A stretch of DNA of 64,000 nucleotides from assembly GCA_012034405.1 (NCBI GenBank), contig JAAVLZ010000008.1, positions 1 to 64,000 of the forward strand. Direction: 5' to 3'. Positions within the stretch are counted from its first letter, which is position 1. Each line of letters opens with the position of its first letter. Of this stretch, positions 7,856-17,315 are shown one piece after another. The position numbers were made by a program, and so were the translations under genes. The notes under the pieces were generated by a model, which did not search any database, was not told where the DNA came from, and saw only the letters and a list, made by a program, of their open reading frames with translations. This DNA is from Oscillospiraceae bacterium HV4-5-C5C (GTDB taxonomy: Bacteria > Bacillota > Clostridia > Saccharofermentanales > Fastidiosipilaceae).

Positions 7856-8749
7856 TTATCGCACAAAAGCCCTCAGATCCGGTAATTTGGCCCGGGCTTG
7901 CCGGTATCCTTCGCCATAGTTAGCTTCCAGGCGGTTGATATCCCTGGTATAGCTGTTGACGCTGATACCGTCCGCATAGAAAACCAAAGCTTCCCCCCGC
8001 TTTTCCATTGCCTCTATTTCAGCTCTTTGCTGGTTATAGCGCTCGGTCCGGCTCAGCAGCGCTTCAAGCTCCCTCGGGTGCTGGCCTAAAAGGCGCTGAT
8101 ACAGCCGGATCTGCCGGCCGCTTAATTCAGGCTTTCGGTAGCCTTCCGGTCTGGTTAAGACCAGTACAAAGCGTCGCAGACCATCTTGCCGGGCAATTGA
8201 CAGCGGCACGCTTTCGCCAAGGCCGCCGTCCACATAGGTCACCCCGTCTATGACCGTTTCCGGCATGGTAATCGGTAAGGATGAAGAGGCCCTCACACAG
8301 AGCATGACTTTGTCCAGCGTCGGCATATCTTCCCGTCCCCAGTATTTCATCTGCCCGCGATCGCGGTCAAAGGCGCCGATCCGGATTCTGGCCGGATTAG
8401 CCAAAAAAGTCTCCATATCAAAGGGCAGCGTCGATCCGGGATTGCCGGCCTGACCGTAAATATACTCTGAATCAAAGAATCCCTTGCCCCTGATAAAGGT
8501 TCCCAGGCTGCCAAAATGGCGATCCAGCGCAAAGTGGACAAAACTGCAGTGCACCCGGTAGTTATCCCGGCTCAGGTAGTTGACCGCATGGCTGGAGCCG
8601 GCTGATATGCCGGCTACATAATCAAAGTAAATGCCCTCCTCCAGCAGAGCACTGACCAGTCCGGCGGTAAAACTGGCCCGCATACCGCCTCCTTCAAAAA
8701 TCAGAGCAGTATCTTTGATGTTACTGAAAAGTTTATTAGAGTCTGTCAC
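7856..8749 (-). CDS. Patatin-like phospholipase
   Basis: The 297-residue protein shows the full patatin catalytic set: the oxyanion-hole loop EGGGMR (residues 19-24), the nucleophile elbow GISAG with Ser49, and the dyad Asp174 in DGG. It is of the RssA/YjjU group of cytoplasmic serine hydrolases that act on lipid acyl esters. The true substrate is unknown. There is no signal peptide. The start is GTG with GGAGG six bases upstream. It is convergent with the amino-acid transport operon. Confidence 0.88.
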   Translation of the reverse strand: MTDSNKLFSNIKDTALIFEGGGMRASFTAGLVSALLEEGIYFDYVAGISAGSSHAVNYLSRDNYRVHCSFVHFALDRHFGSLGTFIRGKGFFDSEYIYGQAGNPGSTLPFDMETFLANPARIRIGAFDRDRGQMKYWGREDMPTLDKVMLCVRASSSLPITMPETVIDGVTYVDGGLGESVPLSIARQDGLRRFVLVLTRPEGYRKPELSGRQIRLYQRLLGQHPRELEALLSRTERYNQQRAEIEAMEKRGEALVFYADGISVNSYTRDINRLEANYGEGYRQARAKLPDLRAFVR

Positions 8750-8810
8750 GGCTTTCCTCCCTTACTCTGTCTGGCGCATCATCAGCTCCGGCCTATTATA
8801 ACTTACCCAC

Positions 8811-8845
8811 AAAAAAGACAGCTTGCTCATCTTAAGCAGGCTGTC
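8811..8845 (-). terminator. Terminator downstream of the HexNAc kinase-like gene
   Basis: An 11-bp stem (8817-8827 with 8835-8845, one G-T pair) and a 7-base loop are followed on the minus strand by six T (8811-8816). It separates the kinase gene from the patatin gene on the same strand. Confidence 0.8.
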
Positions 8846-8910
8846 TATATTTTACTCAGACCTTCAACGTGGCAAGCGCGTTTCCGGCCGCTTGGCTATA
8901 GGTTCTCAGC

Positions 8911-9981
8911 TCAACAGCTGGCCAGTTGTTCCAAAATAGCCCACTTTGCTTCCATCTCACTGACCAGCTTGAATTGGGTGCGGCAGCGGTCCAGGTTCTG
9001 GCCGGGTCGGGTGGTGTGAAAATACACGTCTCCGTTCAGATAATCGGTCAGGAACCTGACACCGCACTCCAGCGTCATCATTTTGGCTCCATCCCTGAGA
9101 TAATATCGTTCTTCCATGCTCATGCCATCCTCGCAGCCGGTTGAAAAGCCCTGTAAATAGGTTTGATAGCGCTCTAAGGATAAGTTGACCTTAGATAAAT
9201 CCTGCTCATCTTCAGCGGCAGTGGAAGCGCCGAACCGAATCGAATCGCCAAAGTCATGAACCAGCAATCCGGGCATAACCGTATCAAGGTCTATGACGCA
9301 AAGAGCCTTTCTACTCCAGCGATCTAACAGCACATTGTTCAGCTTGGTGTCATTGTGAGTCACTTTAAGCGGCAGACGGCCCTGGGCCTGCAGCTTCTGC
9401 AGCACACCGGCCCCTTCTTCCCGGCTGAGCGCGAAATCCAGTTCCGGCCTGACTGAAGCGGCGCGGTTGAGCTGATCCAGCTGCAGAGCCTGGTGCAGGG
9501 CGGAATAACGTAGCGGGGTATTATGAAAATGGGGAATGGTTTCACTAAGCAAGGCCGCGTCAAAGCTTGCCAGCTGTTTTTGAAAATGGCCAAAAGCCCA
9601 GCCGCTATTGTAAAAATCCAGATCGTTGCTGGGTTGCTGCAGACATATGCTGTCACTGACAAATTCGTACACCCGCCAATAGTCTCCGGCCGCATCCTTA
9701 TACCAGTCCTTACCGTCAACAGCCGGAACCAGGGTCAGCACTTCCCGAGGCCTGCCGGGCGCCTGACGCCGCAAATGATCGGTAACCAGACGTATATTTT
9801 TCATGACTGAGGGTGGATCATTAAAAACGGTCTGATTGATCTTCTGTAATATATACTCCCGTGCACTTGCCGTGACAACCAGCTTAGTCTGATTAATATG
9901 TCCCTCTCCGAAGCTTTGAACAAATATTACGGCCGCATCAAGTTGAAAATGATAAATTGACTGGGGGAAATCATCTGACAT
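8911..9981 (-). CDS. APH-fold sugar kinase resembling N-acetylhexosamine 1-kinase
   Basis: The 356-residue length almost equals the family's usual 359. The phosphotransferase fold is shown by the catalytic loop HNDTKLNNVLLD (209-220, catalytic D211) and the metal loop IDLDTVMPG (230-238). The phrasing of both motifs, plus HDFGDSIRFGA after them, matches the NahK group. NahK phosphorylates GlcNAc or GalNAc at O1 in salvage of mucin and milk-glycan sugars. Here it is not next to a lacto-N-biose phosphorylase. It is divergent from an AraC regulator and close to a beta-mannosidase, so a related amino sugar is plausible. An unrelated aminoglycoside or choline kinase is less likely. GAGGAGG lies eight bases before the ATG. 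Confidence 0.7.
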   Translation of the reverse strand: MSDDFPQSIYHFQLDAAVIFVQSFGEGHINQTKLVVTASAREYILQKINQTVFNDPPSVMKNIRLVTDHLRRQAPGRPREVLTLVPAVDGKDWYKDAAGDYWRVYEFVSDSICLQQPSNDLDFYNSGWAFGHFQKQLASFDAALLSETIPHFHNTPLRYSALHQALQLDQLNRAASVRPELDFALSREEGAGVLQKLQAQGRLPLKVTHNDTKLNNVLLDRWSRKALCVIDLDTVMPGLLVHDFGDSIRFGASTAAEDEQDLSKVNLSLERYQTYLQGFSTGCEDGMSMEERYYLRDGAKMMTLECGVRFLTDYLNGDVYFHTTRPGQNLDRCRTQFKLVSEMEAKWAILEQLASC

Positions 9982-10151
9982 TTACCGTGCCTCCTCTGTA
10001 CCTTCCCGCTTTATAATCCTTAAATAGCTCATTGTATGAAGGTTGATACTATGATATCATGCCCCCATGAACCGGCTATACCGGAGAGCAAGAAATCAGC
10101 GGATATGGTAAACATTCGGTGAATACATACAATCACCGGAGGAGGAAGCGT

Positions 10152-11381
10152 ATGGTAGAACACCTGAGTCCATCAGCCTTTGCCGCATTCGGAGAAATCC
10201 TGGATGAAAGGGATGTACCCAAACTCTTTTTTGGCATCAAGCTGCAGGTACCGGCAGCTGATTTAGCACAGCAGAAGCTGCGGCTGCAGCATATCAGCGC
10301 TCCGCTTTTAATCGCCCGTCAAAAGGGAATGCCCTTACTGTATCTGACCCGTACGGGCAAATCGCAAAGCATCGGTCAGCTGCGCTGCTTTTATCTGGAC
10401 AAACCGGTACGCCTGAATCCCGGGGTTAAGTTTGCCCTGACCAGCTTAACCGGACCGGCTGAAATTCTATTAGGGCAGTCGCTGAACCAGGTCGGTAAGG
10501 AAGCTGAAGAAGTCTATCCGGGCGATCCCTGTGTGGCTTCAGACTTTGATCCGGACCGCTTATACACCTTGTTTTTTCAAGAAAAGGATCCGGCCTTCTT
10601 TTTTGCCGGTGAACAGCATGAGCCGTATGAACTGCTTTATGTTACCTCCGGTTTTTTGCATCAGGTGGCAGGCGGGATCGATTTCCCTCTGCAAGAAGGT
10701 CAGCTGATGATCTGCCGGCCGGATATCTGGCACATGCAATATGCCTCCGGCAGTCAGCCGGTTTCCTTTATGACCATATCTTTCAGTCTTCGCAAACCTT
10801 CGCGTCTGCTGGAGGATTTAACCCAGCGGGTGCTGGATACGGACCGGCGCACCAGGCAGTGCCTGGCGTCGATGATCAGTGAACAGGACAGCCAGTCGTT
10901 TGCCTGGGCGGATGTCTGCATGAATTACTTCCGGGAGGCCATTTTGCGTATGTCCAGGCAGGCCTACTTTCAGGAGGATCCGCTGCTCAATCAGCTGCCA
11001 CCGGAAACCGCACGGGAAAATCAGCTGGTGGAGTCCGCTCAGCGCTACATCAACACTCATTTATGGCACCATCAGCTAAGAGTCCCGGATATCGCCTCCG
11101 CCGTCAGCATCAGCAGCTCTTATCTCAGCAGCCTTTTCCGCCGGCACCTGGGCATGTCACCTGGTAAATATCTCAATCGCGCCCGCCTGTCAGAAAGCCG
11201 GCGTCTCCTGAAAGAAGGCTCATACAGTGTATCTGAAGTGGCGGATTTACTGGGCTTTTCCACCCTGCAGCATTTTTCCCGTTGCTTCAGTCAGGAGTTT
11301 GGGTTGCCGCCCTCCCGCTATGCCCGGGAGTATGCCATGCCCAAGGAAGGAAAAGACAGTTCAGCGGATATCATAGACTGA
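10152..11381 (+). CDS. AraC-family transcriptional regulator with cupin sensor
   Basis: The start at 10152 is preferred to the upstream GTG because GGAGGAGG sits just before it. The 409-residue protein has an N-terminal extension, a cupin-like ligand-binding segment (EQHEPYELLYVTSG to ICRPDIWHMQYASG, about residues 155-210) and a C-terminal double helix-turn-helix (about residues 300-395) ending in the family motif around GFSTLQHFSRCFSQEFGLPPSRY. AraC proteins of this form respond to sugars. It is divergent from the HexNAc-kinase-like gene, and its 3' end overlaps the convergent beta-mannosidase gene by 21 bases, so both are candidate targets. Confidence 0.88.
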   Translation: MVEHLSPSAFAAFGEILDERDVPKLFFGIKLQVPAADLAQQKLRLQHISAPLLIARQKGMPLLYLTRTGKSQSIGQLRCFYLDKPVRLNPGVKFALTSLTGPAEILLGQSLNQVGKEAEEVYPGDPCVASDFDPDRLYTLFFQEKDPAFFFAGEQHEPYELLYVTSGFLHQVAGGIDFPLQEGQLMICRPDIWHMQYASGSQPVSFMTISFSLRKPSRLLEDLTQRVLDTDRRTRQCLASMISEQDSQSFAWADVCMNYFREAILRMSRQAYFQEDPLLNQLPPETARENQLVESAQRYINTHLWHHQLRVPDIASAVSISSSYLSSLFRRHLGMSPGKYLNRARLSESRRLLKEGSYSVSEVADLLGFSTLQHFSRCFSQEFGLPPSRYAREYAMPKEGKDSSADIID

Positions 11382-13784
11382 TCTGAGTCTTATATCCTGC
11401 GCGCTCCCTTCCAGTATCTCCACCATCTTACTGTCGGCATTCAGGTCAAAAAAGTTATCGCTGAGCTTGAGATCGCCGTCTGTGGCGTAAATCTCCACCC
11501 GCTGAGCATAAGCCTGAGCGCTGACGGTAAGGGTTTGCCCCTCTCGCTGATAGGTCAGCCCGGGATCCAGAAATTGAAAATGCTTGGGCCTGGTAAACAA
11601 CGCCGTACCATCTGACCGCAGCTTACCTGACTGCGAGAAGCGGTAGCTCAGATAGCTGGAGCGGAAAGCCAGGTCCGGGAATTCCAGCCGCTCCATCCAG
11701 AGACTGCTTTGCGCTGCTACCGTAACATCCTGACTGCTTTGAGTCAGAATTTCACCGCGATTATTCCGCAATGCCCAGCTGACCTGACCGGATACCGGCT
11801 CACGGCTTTCATTGCTGACCGCCAGCCGCGCGGTAAATTTCAGCGGGCTGATCGCCTCGCTGACGACCGCCAGCCGCTGATCGGTCTCCCCGACTTCCTC
11901 ACAGGAGATCAATACAGGACTGAAGAAACGCTTAGCTGCGTAATGCAGCGCTTTCCAGCGTCCATAATAATCGATGGAAGCCCAGGAGGCAACCGGCCAG
12001 ATATCGTTCAGCTGCCAATAAATTGCCCCCATGCAGCGACCGCGGTTCCGCCGCCAGTGTTCCACCCCGTAGCGGATGGCATCCGCTTGCATTAACTGGC
12101 TGGCGTAAACCAGCAGTTCCAGATCAGCCGGATAGAGATAGGTCTGACTGAGATAGCTGAGGATCTTGCCGTTAGCGCCTTCGTTCCGCTGATGCATCTC
12201 CATAATCCGGGAAAAAACATTGCGGTCCCCGGGGCGGGTAAAGCTCTCAATGGTCCGCATGCAGGGAAAGGCCTGAAAGCCAAATTCAGAAACATACCGG
12301 AAGAAAAACGAGCGGTAGGCTGTATAGGGCTGGCTGCCATGCCAGACATCCCAATAGTGCACATCACCCCGGTTGGGATCATTCGGCGCGTCAAAGCCTC
12401 CGCCGGATGAAGGCGAAGCCGGCCAGTAAAACGTATCCGGGTCCAGCTCCCTCAACATTTCCGGCAGGATATGTTCAAACATGCGGATGTAGTCCGAGCG
12501 GGTTTTATATGTGCCGTCATATGCACCCTGAGCCTGAAACATTTCCATTTCGTTATTGCCGCACCACAGTCCCAGGGAGGCATGATGCCTGAGTCTGCGG
12601 ATATTGTCCCTGAATTCAGCTTTGATAGAAGCTTCAAAAGCTTCCGTCAAATGATAATTGGCGCAGGCGAACATGAAATCCTGCCATACGACCAGGCCTG
12701 ACTCATCACAGATATCATAAAAGAAATCATCCGGGTAGTAGCCTCCGCCCCAGACGCGGATGCTGTTGAAGTTGGCTTCTTTACACTGTTCCAGCAACTG
12801 CCGGGTCCTGGCTGGGGTCACCCGGGACAGCAGGTTATCCTCCGGAATATAGTCCGCGCCCATAGCAAAATACGGCACGCCATTGCAGCACTGGGTAAAG
12901 CTCTCCCCATACTGGTCCTTTTCCCGCCGGACCGTGAGCTGACGCAAACCGATCCGGAGCGTTTTTTGGTCCAGAAGCCGCCCATCCGGAGCCAGCAGTT
13001 CCGCGACTACCGTGTATAGCGGCTGCTCACCTAAGCCGTTTGGCCACCAAAGTTCCGGTTCAGGAACGCAGAAATCTTCCTGCGGCTCCATCGCCAGCCG
13101 TTTACCCCGCGGAGTCAACAGGCTTAATCTCAGATGATTTTCCGCCGGTCCCCGGCAAAGCAGCGCGCAGTTAAGCCATACCTGCCCATCCTGGTGGCTT
13201 TGACGAATATGTAAATCCTCAATTTTCCCACCTTCATCACCCAACAAGTAAATACTGCGCCAGATGCCTTCATCCGGCAGCCGGGGACCCCAGTCCCAGC
13301 CAAACATGCAGTGGGCTTTACGTAAATGGGGAAATCCCGCCATGGCATGCTGAGATCCGCCAATGTAATCCGTTTGATTCGCCTGTCTGATCCAGGCCAC
13401 CGGCGAGTGAAATACAATACGGATCGTATTTTCCCCTGCCCTGAGCAGATGGCCGGCCGCAAATTCCCAGCTGCGGTGCATATTATCTGCCGTCCCGATC
13501 AGCTGGCCGTTCAGGCTGATTTCAGCCAGTGTATCCAGGCCGTCGCAACAAAGGGTGATCTGCTTTGACTGACGCAGGAAATCTTCAGTTACCGTAAAAC
13601 TTCGGCTGAAGCAACTGTCATTTTGCATCAGCTCAAGTGCCTGCAGTTCATTGTCCTGGTCATAAGGGTCAGGCATGAGGCCCGCATTCAGTAAAAAAGA
13701 ATACACGGATCCCGGGACGCTGCCCTCGCAGGTTTGATCCTGAAATTCCAGAGTCCAGATTCCGTCCAGGCTTTGCTTTAACAT
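11361..13784 (-). CDS. GH2 beta-mannosidase
   Basis: The 807-residue cytoplasmic enzyme has no signal peptide. It opens with the sugar-binding domain (LDGIWTLEF), continues with the MFGWDWGPRLP segment diagnostic of beta-mannosidases, and has a TIM barrel with acid/base E412 (in WCGNNEM) and nucleophile E500 (in YVSEFGFQ). It hydrolyses terminal beta-mannose, such as Man-beta-1,4-GlcNAc from N-glycan cores or manno-oligosaccharides. The gene lies 47 bases after a 2-hydroxyacid dehydrogenase gene on the same strand, so the two are probably one transcript. Its tail overlaps the end of the AraC gene. Confidence 0.92.
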   Translation of the reverse strand: MLKQSLDGIWTLEFQDQTCEGSVPGSVYSFLLNAGLMPDPYDQDNELQALELMQNDSCFSRSFTVTEDFLRQSKQITLCCDGLDTLAEISLNGQLIGTADNMHRSWEFAAGHLLRAGENTIRIVFHSPVAWIRQANQTDYIGGSQHAMAGFPHLRKAHCMFGWDWGPRLPDEGIWRSIYLLGDEGGKIEDLHIRQSHQDGQVWLNCALLCRGPAENHLRLSLLTPRGKRLAMEPQEDFCVPEPELWWPNGLGEQPLYTVVAELLAPDGRLLDQKTLRIGLRQLTVRREKDQYGESFTQCCNGVPYFAMGADYIPEDNLLSRVTPARTRQLLEQCKEANFNSIRVWGGGYYPDDFFYDICDESGLVVWQDFMFACANYHLTEAFEASIKAEFRDNIRRLRHHASLGLWCGNNEMEMFQAQGAYDGTYKTRSDYIRMFEHILPEMLRELDPDTFYWPASPSSGGGFDAPNDPNRGDVHYWDVWHGSQPYTAYRSFFFRYVSEFGFQAFPCMRTIESFTRPGDRNVFSRIMEMHQRNEGANGKILSYLSQTYLYPADLELLVYASQLMQADAIRYGVEHWRRNRGRCMGAIYWQLNDIWPVASWASIDYYGRWKALHYAAKRFFSPVLISCEEVGETDQRLAVVSEAISPLKFTARLAVSNESREPVSGQVSWALRNNRGEILTQSSQDVTVAAQSSLWMERLEFPDLAFRSSYLSYRFSQSGKLRSDGTALFTRPKHFQFLDPGLTYQREGQTLTVSAQAYAQRVEIYATDGDLKLSDNFFDLNADSKMVEILEGSAQDIRLRSVYDIR

Positions 13785-13831
13785 GTTTGATTTCTCCTTT
13801 TATCGTCTGACTGCAGGGCAGCCCGGCTGTG

Positions 13832-14824
13832 TCAGCATGAAGATCTGGCCGGCCTGGCCGGGCAAACCCGGGCGATGGTCTGCTTGATATACGCCGCAGA
13901 CGCCTCCAGCAGGCCCTGCTCGCGCTCGTCTAAGCTGACCGGTATCGTTTGCTCAACGCCGTGCCGGCCGATAATGGACGGTACACTGAGCGCCACATCT
14001 CCATCAAAGCCATAACAGCCATACAAGGTTCTGGAAACTGGATACACGGTTCGTTCATCCAGCAAAACTGCCTGAGCCAGCGTAATGGCCGCCTGAGCGA
14101 CCCCGGCATTCGTCCAGCCCTTGTTGTTCAGCACATCAAAGGCCATTTTGACAATGGCTTTTTGAGTACCGTCCGCCTCCAAAGCGATGGTACCGGGAAA
14201 GAAAAGCGGCAGCTGACTGACCGGGATCCCCTGGATGTTTAAGTGGCTGAGGACGGGAAACGCGGTCGCGCCATGCTCACCCATCATATAGCCGTTAACA
14301 CTCTTTGGATCTACCTTGTATATATCCGCCACATACTTGCGCAACCTGGCAGAATCCAGCATGGTACCGGTACCAAAAATCCTGCCGCTTGGATAATTGA
14401 ACTCGTTCTCAGCCAGGTAAACCATTGTATCCAGGGGATTGGTGATCAGGATGACCACAGCATCCCGGGTATATTGCACCAGCTGGCCCATCACCTCACG
14501 GATCACCCCGGCGTTGACCACCGCTAACCCGGCTCGGTCCGGCTGTCCGTCTGGCCGGGTTGGATCTTTCAAGATACTGGGGCCGGCCGCAATAATGATC
14601 ACATCTGCATCGGCGCAGTCCCGGTAGCTGCCGGCATGTACATCAATATTGCTCATATAAGTCAGAGCGGTGGCCTGAGCCTGGTCCATGGCCTCCCCCC
14701 GGGCCACCTGTTCCTGGCTGTCGATCAGCACAATTTCTGCAAAGAGCCTCAGTTTCATAGCGTCAGCTAAAACATAGGATCCGACATGTCCGACCCCGAT
14801 AATCACTAGCTTGTTTTGACTCAT
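13832..14824 (-). CDS. LDH/MDH-superfamily L-2-hydroxyacid dehydrogenase with altered substrate loop
   Basis: The 330-residue protein has a GVGHVGSYV dinucleotide-binding turn, conserved NP in ITNPLDT, R160 in DSARLR, and catalytic H184 in GEHGAT. The mobile substrate loop is not that of lactate dehydrogenase. Where LDH has Gln then Arg seven residues apart, this protein has a longer GPSILKDPTRPDGQPDR stretch (81-97), as in L-2-hydroxyisocaproate dehydrogenases. It probably reduces a bulkier 2-oxoacid, such as a branched-chain or aromatic keto acid. AGAAGGT lies six bases before the ATG. It is the upstream member of a probable operon with the beta-mannosidase. Confidence 0.75.
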   Translation of the reverse strand: MSQNKLVIIGVGHVGSYVLADAMKLRLFAEIVLIDSQEQVARGEAMDQAQATALTYMSNIDVHAGSYRDCADADVIIIAAGPSILKDPTRPDGQPDRAGLAVVNAGVIREVMGQLVQYTRDAVVILITNPLDTMVYLAENEFNYPSGRIFGTGTMLDSARLRKYVADIYKVDPKSVNGYMMGEHGATAFPVLSHLNIQGIPVSQLPLFFPGTIALEADGTQKAIVKMAFDVLNNKGWTNAGVAQAAITLAQAVLLDERTVYPVSRTLYGCYGFDGDVALSVPSIIGRHGVEQTIPVSLDEREQGLLEASAAYIKQTIARVCPARPARSSC

Positions 14825-15009
14825 CAGTACCTTCTTCCCCCGGCGACCGCCTTAATTGGCAGTAAAACCGATCCGGACTTTTTTATTAAGCTAAATTATA
14901 GCGAATCTCGGTCACTCTGGGCAGGCGGTTTTGGAATTCCGGCTCTGATTTTGACATTGAATTGTAATTAAAGCGTTTGTCAACGGATTGTATTTGACTT
15001 CTCTATCCT

Positions 15010-15025
15010 ATACAATATCTTGTAC
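15010..15025. promoter_or_regulatory. Probable NrdR box upstream of nrdD
   Basis: The 16 bases ATACAATATCTTGTAC match 12 of 16 positions of the NrdR consensus ACACWATATATWGTGT, including the CWATAT core and TWGT arm. The site overlaps the -10 region of a weak promoter (TTGACT at 14994-14999, TATCTT at 15016-15021). NrdR is the ATP/dATP-sensing repressor of ribonucleotide reductase genes. The usual second box about 31 bases away is not convincing. Confidence 0.5.
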
Positions 15026-15096
15026 TTCAATGAAGTTTGATCAGCAGAAATCATGTGTCCAGGCCAAGCTGCCTGACAGTCAGAAGGAGTCATACC

Positions 15097-17289
15097 ATGC
15101 CGCTCGTAACTGAACAGTCTGTACAGATACATAAACCTGCCGCCGTGCTCAAGCGAGACGGACGTACTGCAGCGTTTGATAAGCAAAAAATAACTGTAGC
15201 AATAAAAAAAGCCATGCAATCCCCGCAAGGCCGTTATGTTCCGGGCCAGGCGGAAGCCATAGCTGAGCAAATCGAGCAACTGGCCCGCCGCTGCCGTAGC
15301 GGAGAAATATCCATATACCAGATTGAAGACGCGGTTTACTATGCCCTGATTGATTTTGGCAACCCCCAGACTGCCAAAGCATATGAGAGCTATAAAGCCG
15401 TCCAAAGCTATAAACGGCAGGTCAATACAACGGACGACAGCATTTTGCAGTTGCTTGAAGCATGCAATTTTGAAGTGATGGATGAAAACTCCAATAAAAA
15501 CGCACATATTGTGGCGACCCAGCGGGACCTGATTGCCGGAGAAGTTTCTAAAGACATTTCCAAACGCAAGCTTTTACCCACGGACGTACTGGAAGCCCAT
15601 GAAACAGGGGCAATCCATTTGCATGACCTGGATTATCTTATTCAGCCGATGTTCAACTGCTGTCTGATCAATCTGGAAGACATGCTGAAAAACGGAACGG
15701 TCATCAATGGGAAAAAAATAGATTCTCCCAAATCATTCCAGGTTGCCTGTACCGTTACCACACAGATTATCGCTCAGGTAGCCAGCGCTCAATACGGCGG
15801 CCAGTCCATTAACGGGGTTGACCGCATTCTGGCGCCATATGTCCGTAAATCATGGCTCAAGTACAAAGAACAGGCTCTGTATGAGCAAAAAGAAATCTAT
15901 GGCCTGATGCCGGATGAAACCGCTGCGGCTAAAATTGCCTGGGAGCGCACCCGCAAGGAAGTCAAGGATGGGGTCCAGACGATCCAATATCAGATTAATA
16001 CCCTGATGACCACCAACGGCCAATCGCCATTTGTAACCCTTTTTATGTACTTCCAGCCGGAGGATCCCTATGCCCGCGAAGCCGCCCTTATAGATGAAGA
16101 AATCCTGACCCAGCGCCTGGCCGGTATTAAAAATCAATCTAATGTATATGTTACGCCGGCTTTTCCCAAGCTCATATATGTCCTGGATGAACACAATATC
16201 CATGAAACCAGCCCTTATTACTATCTGACCCGTCTGGCCGCGCGCTGCACCGCAGCCCGTATGTATCCGGATTACATCAGCGCCAAAAAGATGAAAGAGC
16301 TGTATCAGGGAAATGTTTTCAGCCCTATGGGTTGCCGGGCCTTCTTGACACCCTGGAAAAACGCGCAGGGAGCCTATCAGTTTGACGGCCGTTTTAATCA
16401 GGGGGTGGTCACAATTAATCTGCCTCAGATCGGCCTGCTGGCACCGGGAGATGAAACCGCTTTTTTTGAGTTGTTGGACAAGCGGCTGGAGCTGGTTCGC
16501 AAAGCCCTGCTGATCCGCCATGACCTGCTTAAGGAGGTTACCAGCGATGTCTCTCCGATTCACTGGCAGTATGGCGCGATTGCCCGCCTGAAACCGGGGG
16601 AAAAAATCACACCTTACCTGACCGGTGGTTATTCAACCCTGACGATCGGTTATATCGGCATATATGAAGCCGCGATGCTCGTGACCGGTCAGTCCCATAC
16701 CTCAGCTGCCGGCAAGGCTTTCGGTCTCAAAATCATGGATTGCCTGAATCAGAAAAAAGAGGCCTGGACCCGTGAAAGTGGCATTCAGTTTGCTGTATAC
16801 GGCACACCTGCGGAAAGTCTGACCCATCGCTTCTGCAGCATTGACCGTAAGCGCTTTGGCCAGGTCAAGGATGTTACGGATAAGGGATACTATACCAACA
16901 GCTACCATGTTGATGTGCGGGAAAAGATTGATGTGTTCAGTAAGTTTCGCTTTGAGCAGCAGTTTCAGGAAAAGTCCACCGGCGGCATGATTTCTTACGT
17001 GGAAATTCCAAACATGAAGCACAACATTGAAGCCATCGAGCAGATCATTCGCTTTATGTATGAGAACATTATGTATGGTGAGTTTAATACAAAATCCGAT
17101 TATTGCCATGACTGTGGTTTTGACGGCGAGATCAAAGTCAATTCGGAAGGTCAGTGGGAATGCCCGCAATGCCACAATCAAAACCGCGATCATCTGACCG
17201 TCATCCGCCGTACCTGCGGTTATCTGGGTGAAAATTTCTGGAATGAGGGCCGCACAAAGGAAATCAATGCCCGGGTTCTGCACATCTGA
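15097..17289 (+). CDS. nrdD: Anaerobic (class III) ribonucleoside-triphosphate reductase
   Basis: The start at 15097 has AAGGAG seven bases upstream, giving 730 residues. The N-terminal ATP-cone (VLKRDGRTAAFDKQKI onward, to about residue 100) gives allosteric control. The barrel follows, and the C-terminus has the zinc cysteines (YCHDCG and ECPQC) and the glycyl-radical motif RTCGYLG with Gly708. The enzyme reduces NTPs to dNTPs without oxygen, using formate as reductant. NrdG, encoded 26 bases downstream, installs the radical. The gene indicates an anaerobic or facultative lifestyle. Confidence 0.97.
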   Translation: MPLVTEQSVQIHKPAAVLKRDGRTAAFDKQKITVAIKKAMQSPQGRYVPGQAEAIAEQIEQLARRCRSGEISIYQIEDAVYYALIDFGNPQTAKAYESYKAVQSYKRQVNTTDDSILQLLEACNFEVMDENSNKNAHIVATQRDLIAGEVSKDISKRKLLPTDVLEAHETGAIHLHDLDYLIQPMFNCCLINLEDMLKNGTVINGKKIDSPKSFQVACTVTTQIIAQVASAQYGGQSINGVDRILAPYVRKSWLKYKEQALYEQKEIYGLMPDETAAAKIAWERTRKEVKDGVQTIQYQINTLMTTNGQSPFVTLFMYFQPEDPYAREAALIDEEILTQRLAGIKNQSNVYVTPAFPKLIYVLDEHNIHETSPYYYLTRLAARCTAARMYPDYISAKKMKELYQGNVFSPMGCRAFLTPWKNAQGAYQFDGRFNQGVVTINLPQIGLLAPGDETAFFELLDKRLELVRKALLIRHDLLKEVTSDVSPIHWQYGAIARLKPGEKITPYLTGGYSTLTIGYIGIYEAAMLVTGQSHTSAAGKAFGLKIMDCLNQKKEAWTRESGIQFAVYGTPAESLTHRFCSIDRKRFGQVKDVTDKGYYTNSYHVDVREKIDVFSKFRFEQQFQEKSTGGMISYVEIPNMKHNIEAIEQIIRFMYENIMYGEFNTKSDYCHDCGFDGEIKVNSEGQWECPQCHNQNRDHLTVIRRTCGYLGENFWNEGRTKEINARVLHI

Positions 17290-17315
17290 GCCCCTGACCC
17301 TGGAAAGGCCAAGTG

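Noticed and set aside
14966-14985. Possible CcpA catabolite (cre) site near AAAGCGTTTGTCA upstream of nrdD.
   Set aside because: Aligned to TGWAANCGNTNWCA it misses several required positions, including the second base and the final three.
15850-16563. A 237-codon open frame on the minus strand inside nrdD.
   Set aside because: nrdD is certain from its motifs on the plus strand; the antisense frame has no ribosome site and no recognisable domain, so it is a codon-bias shadow.
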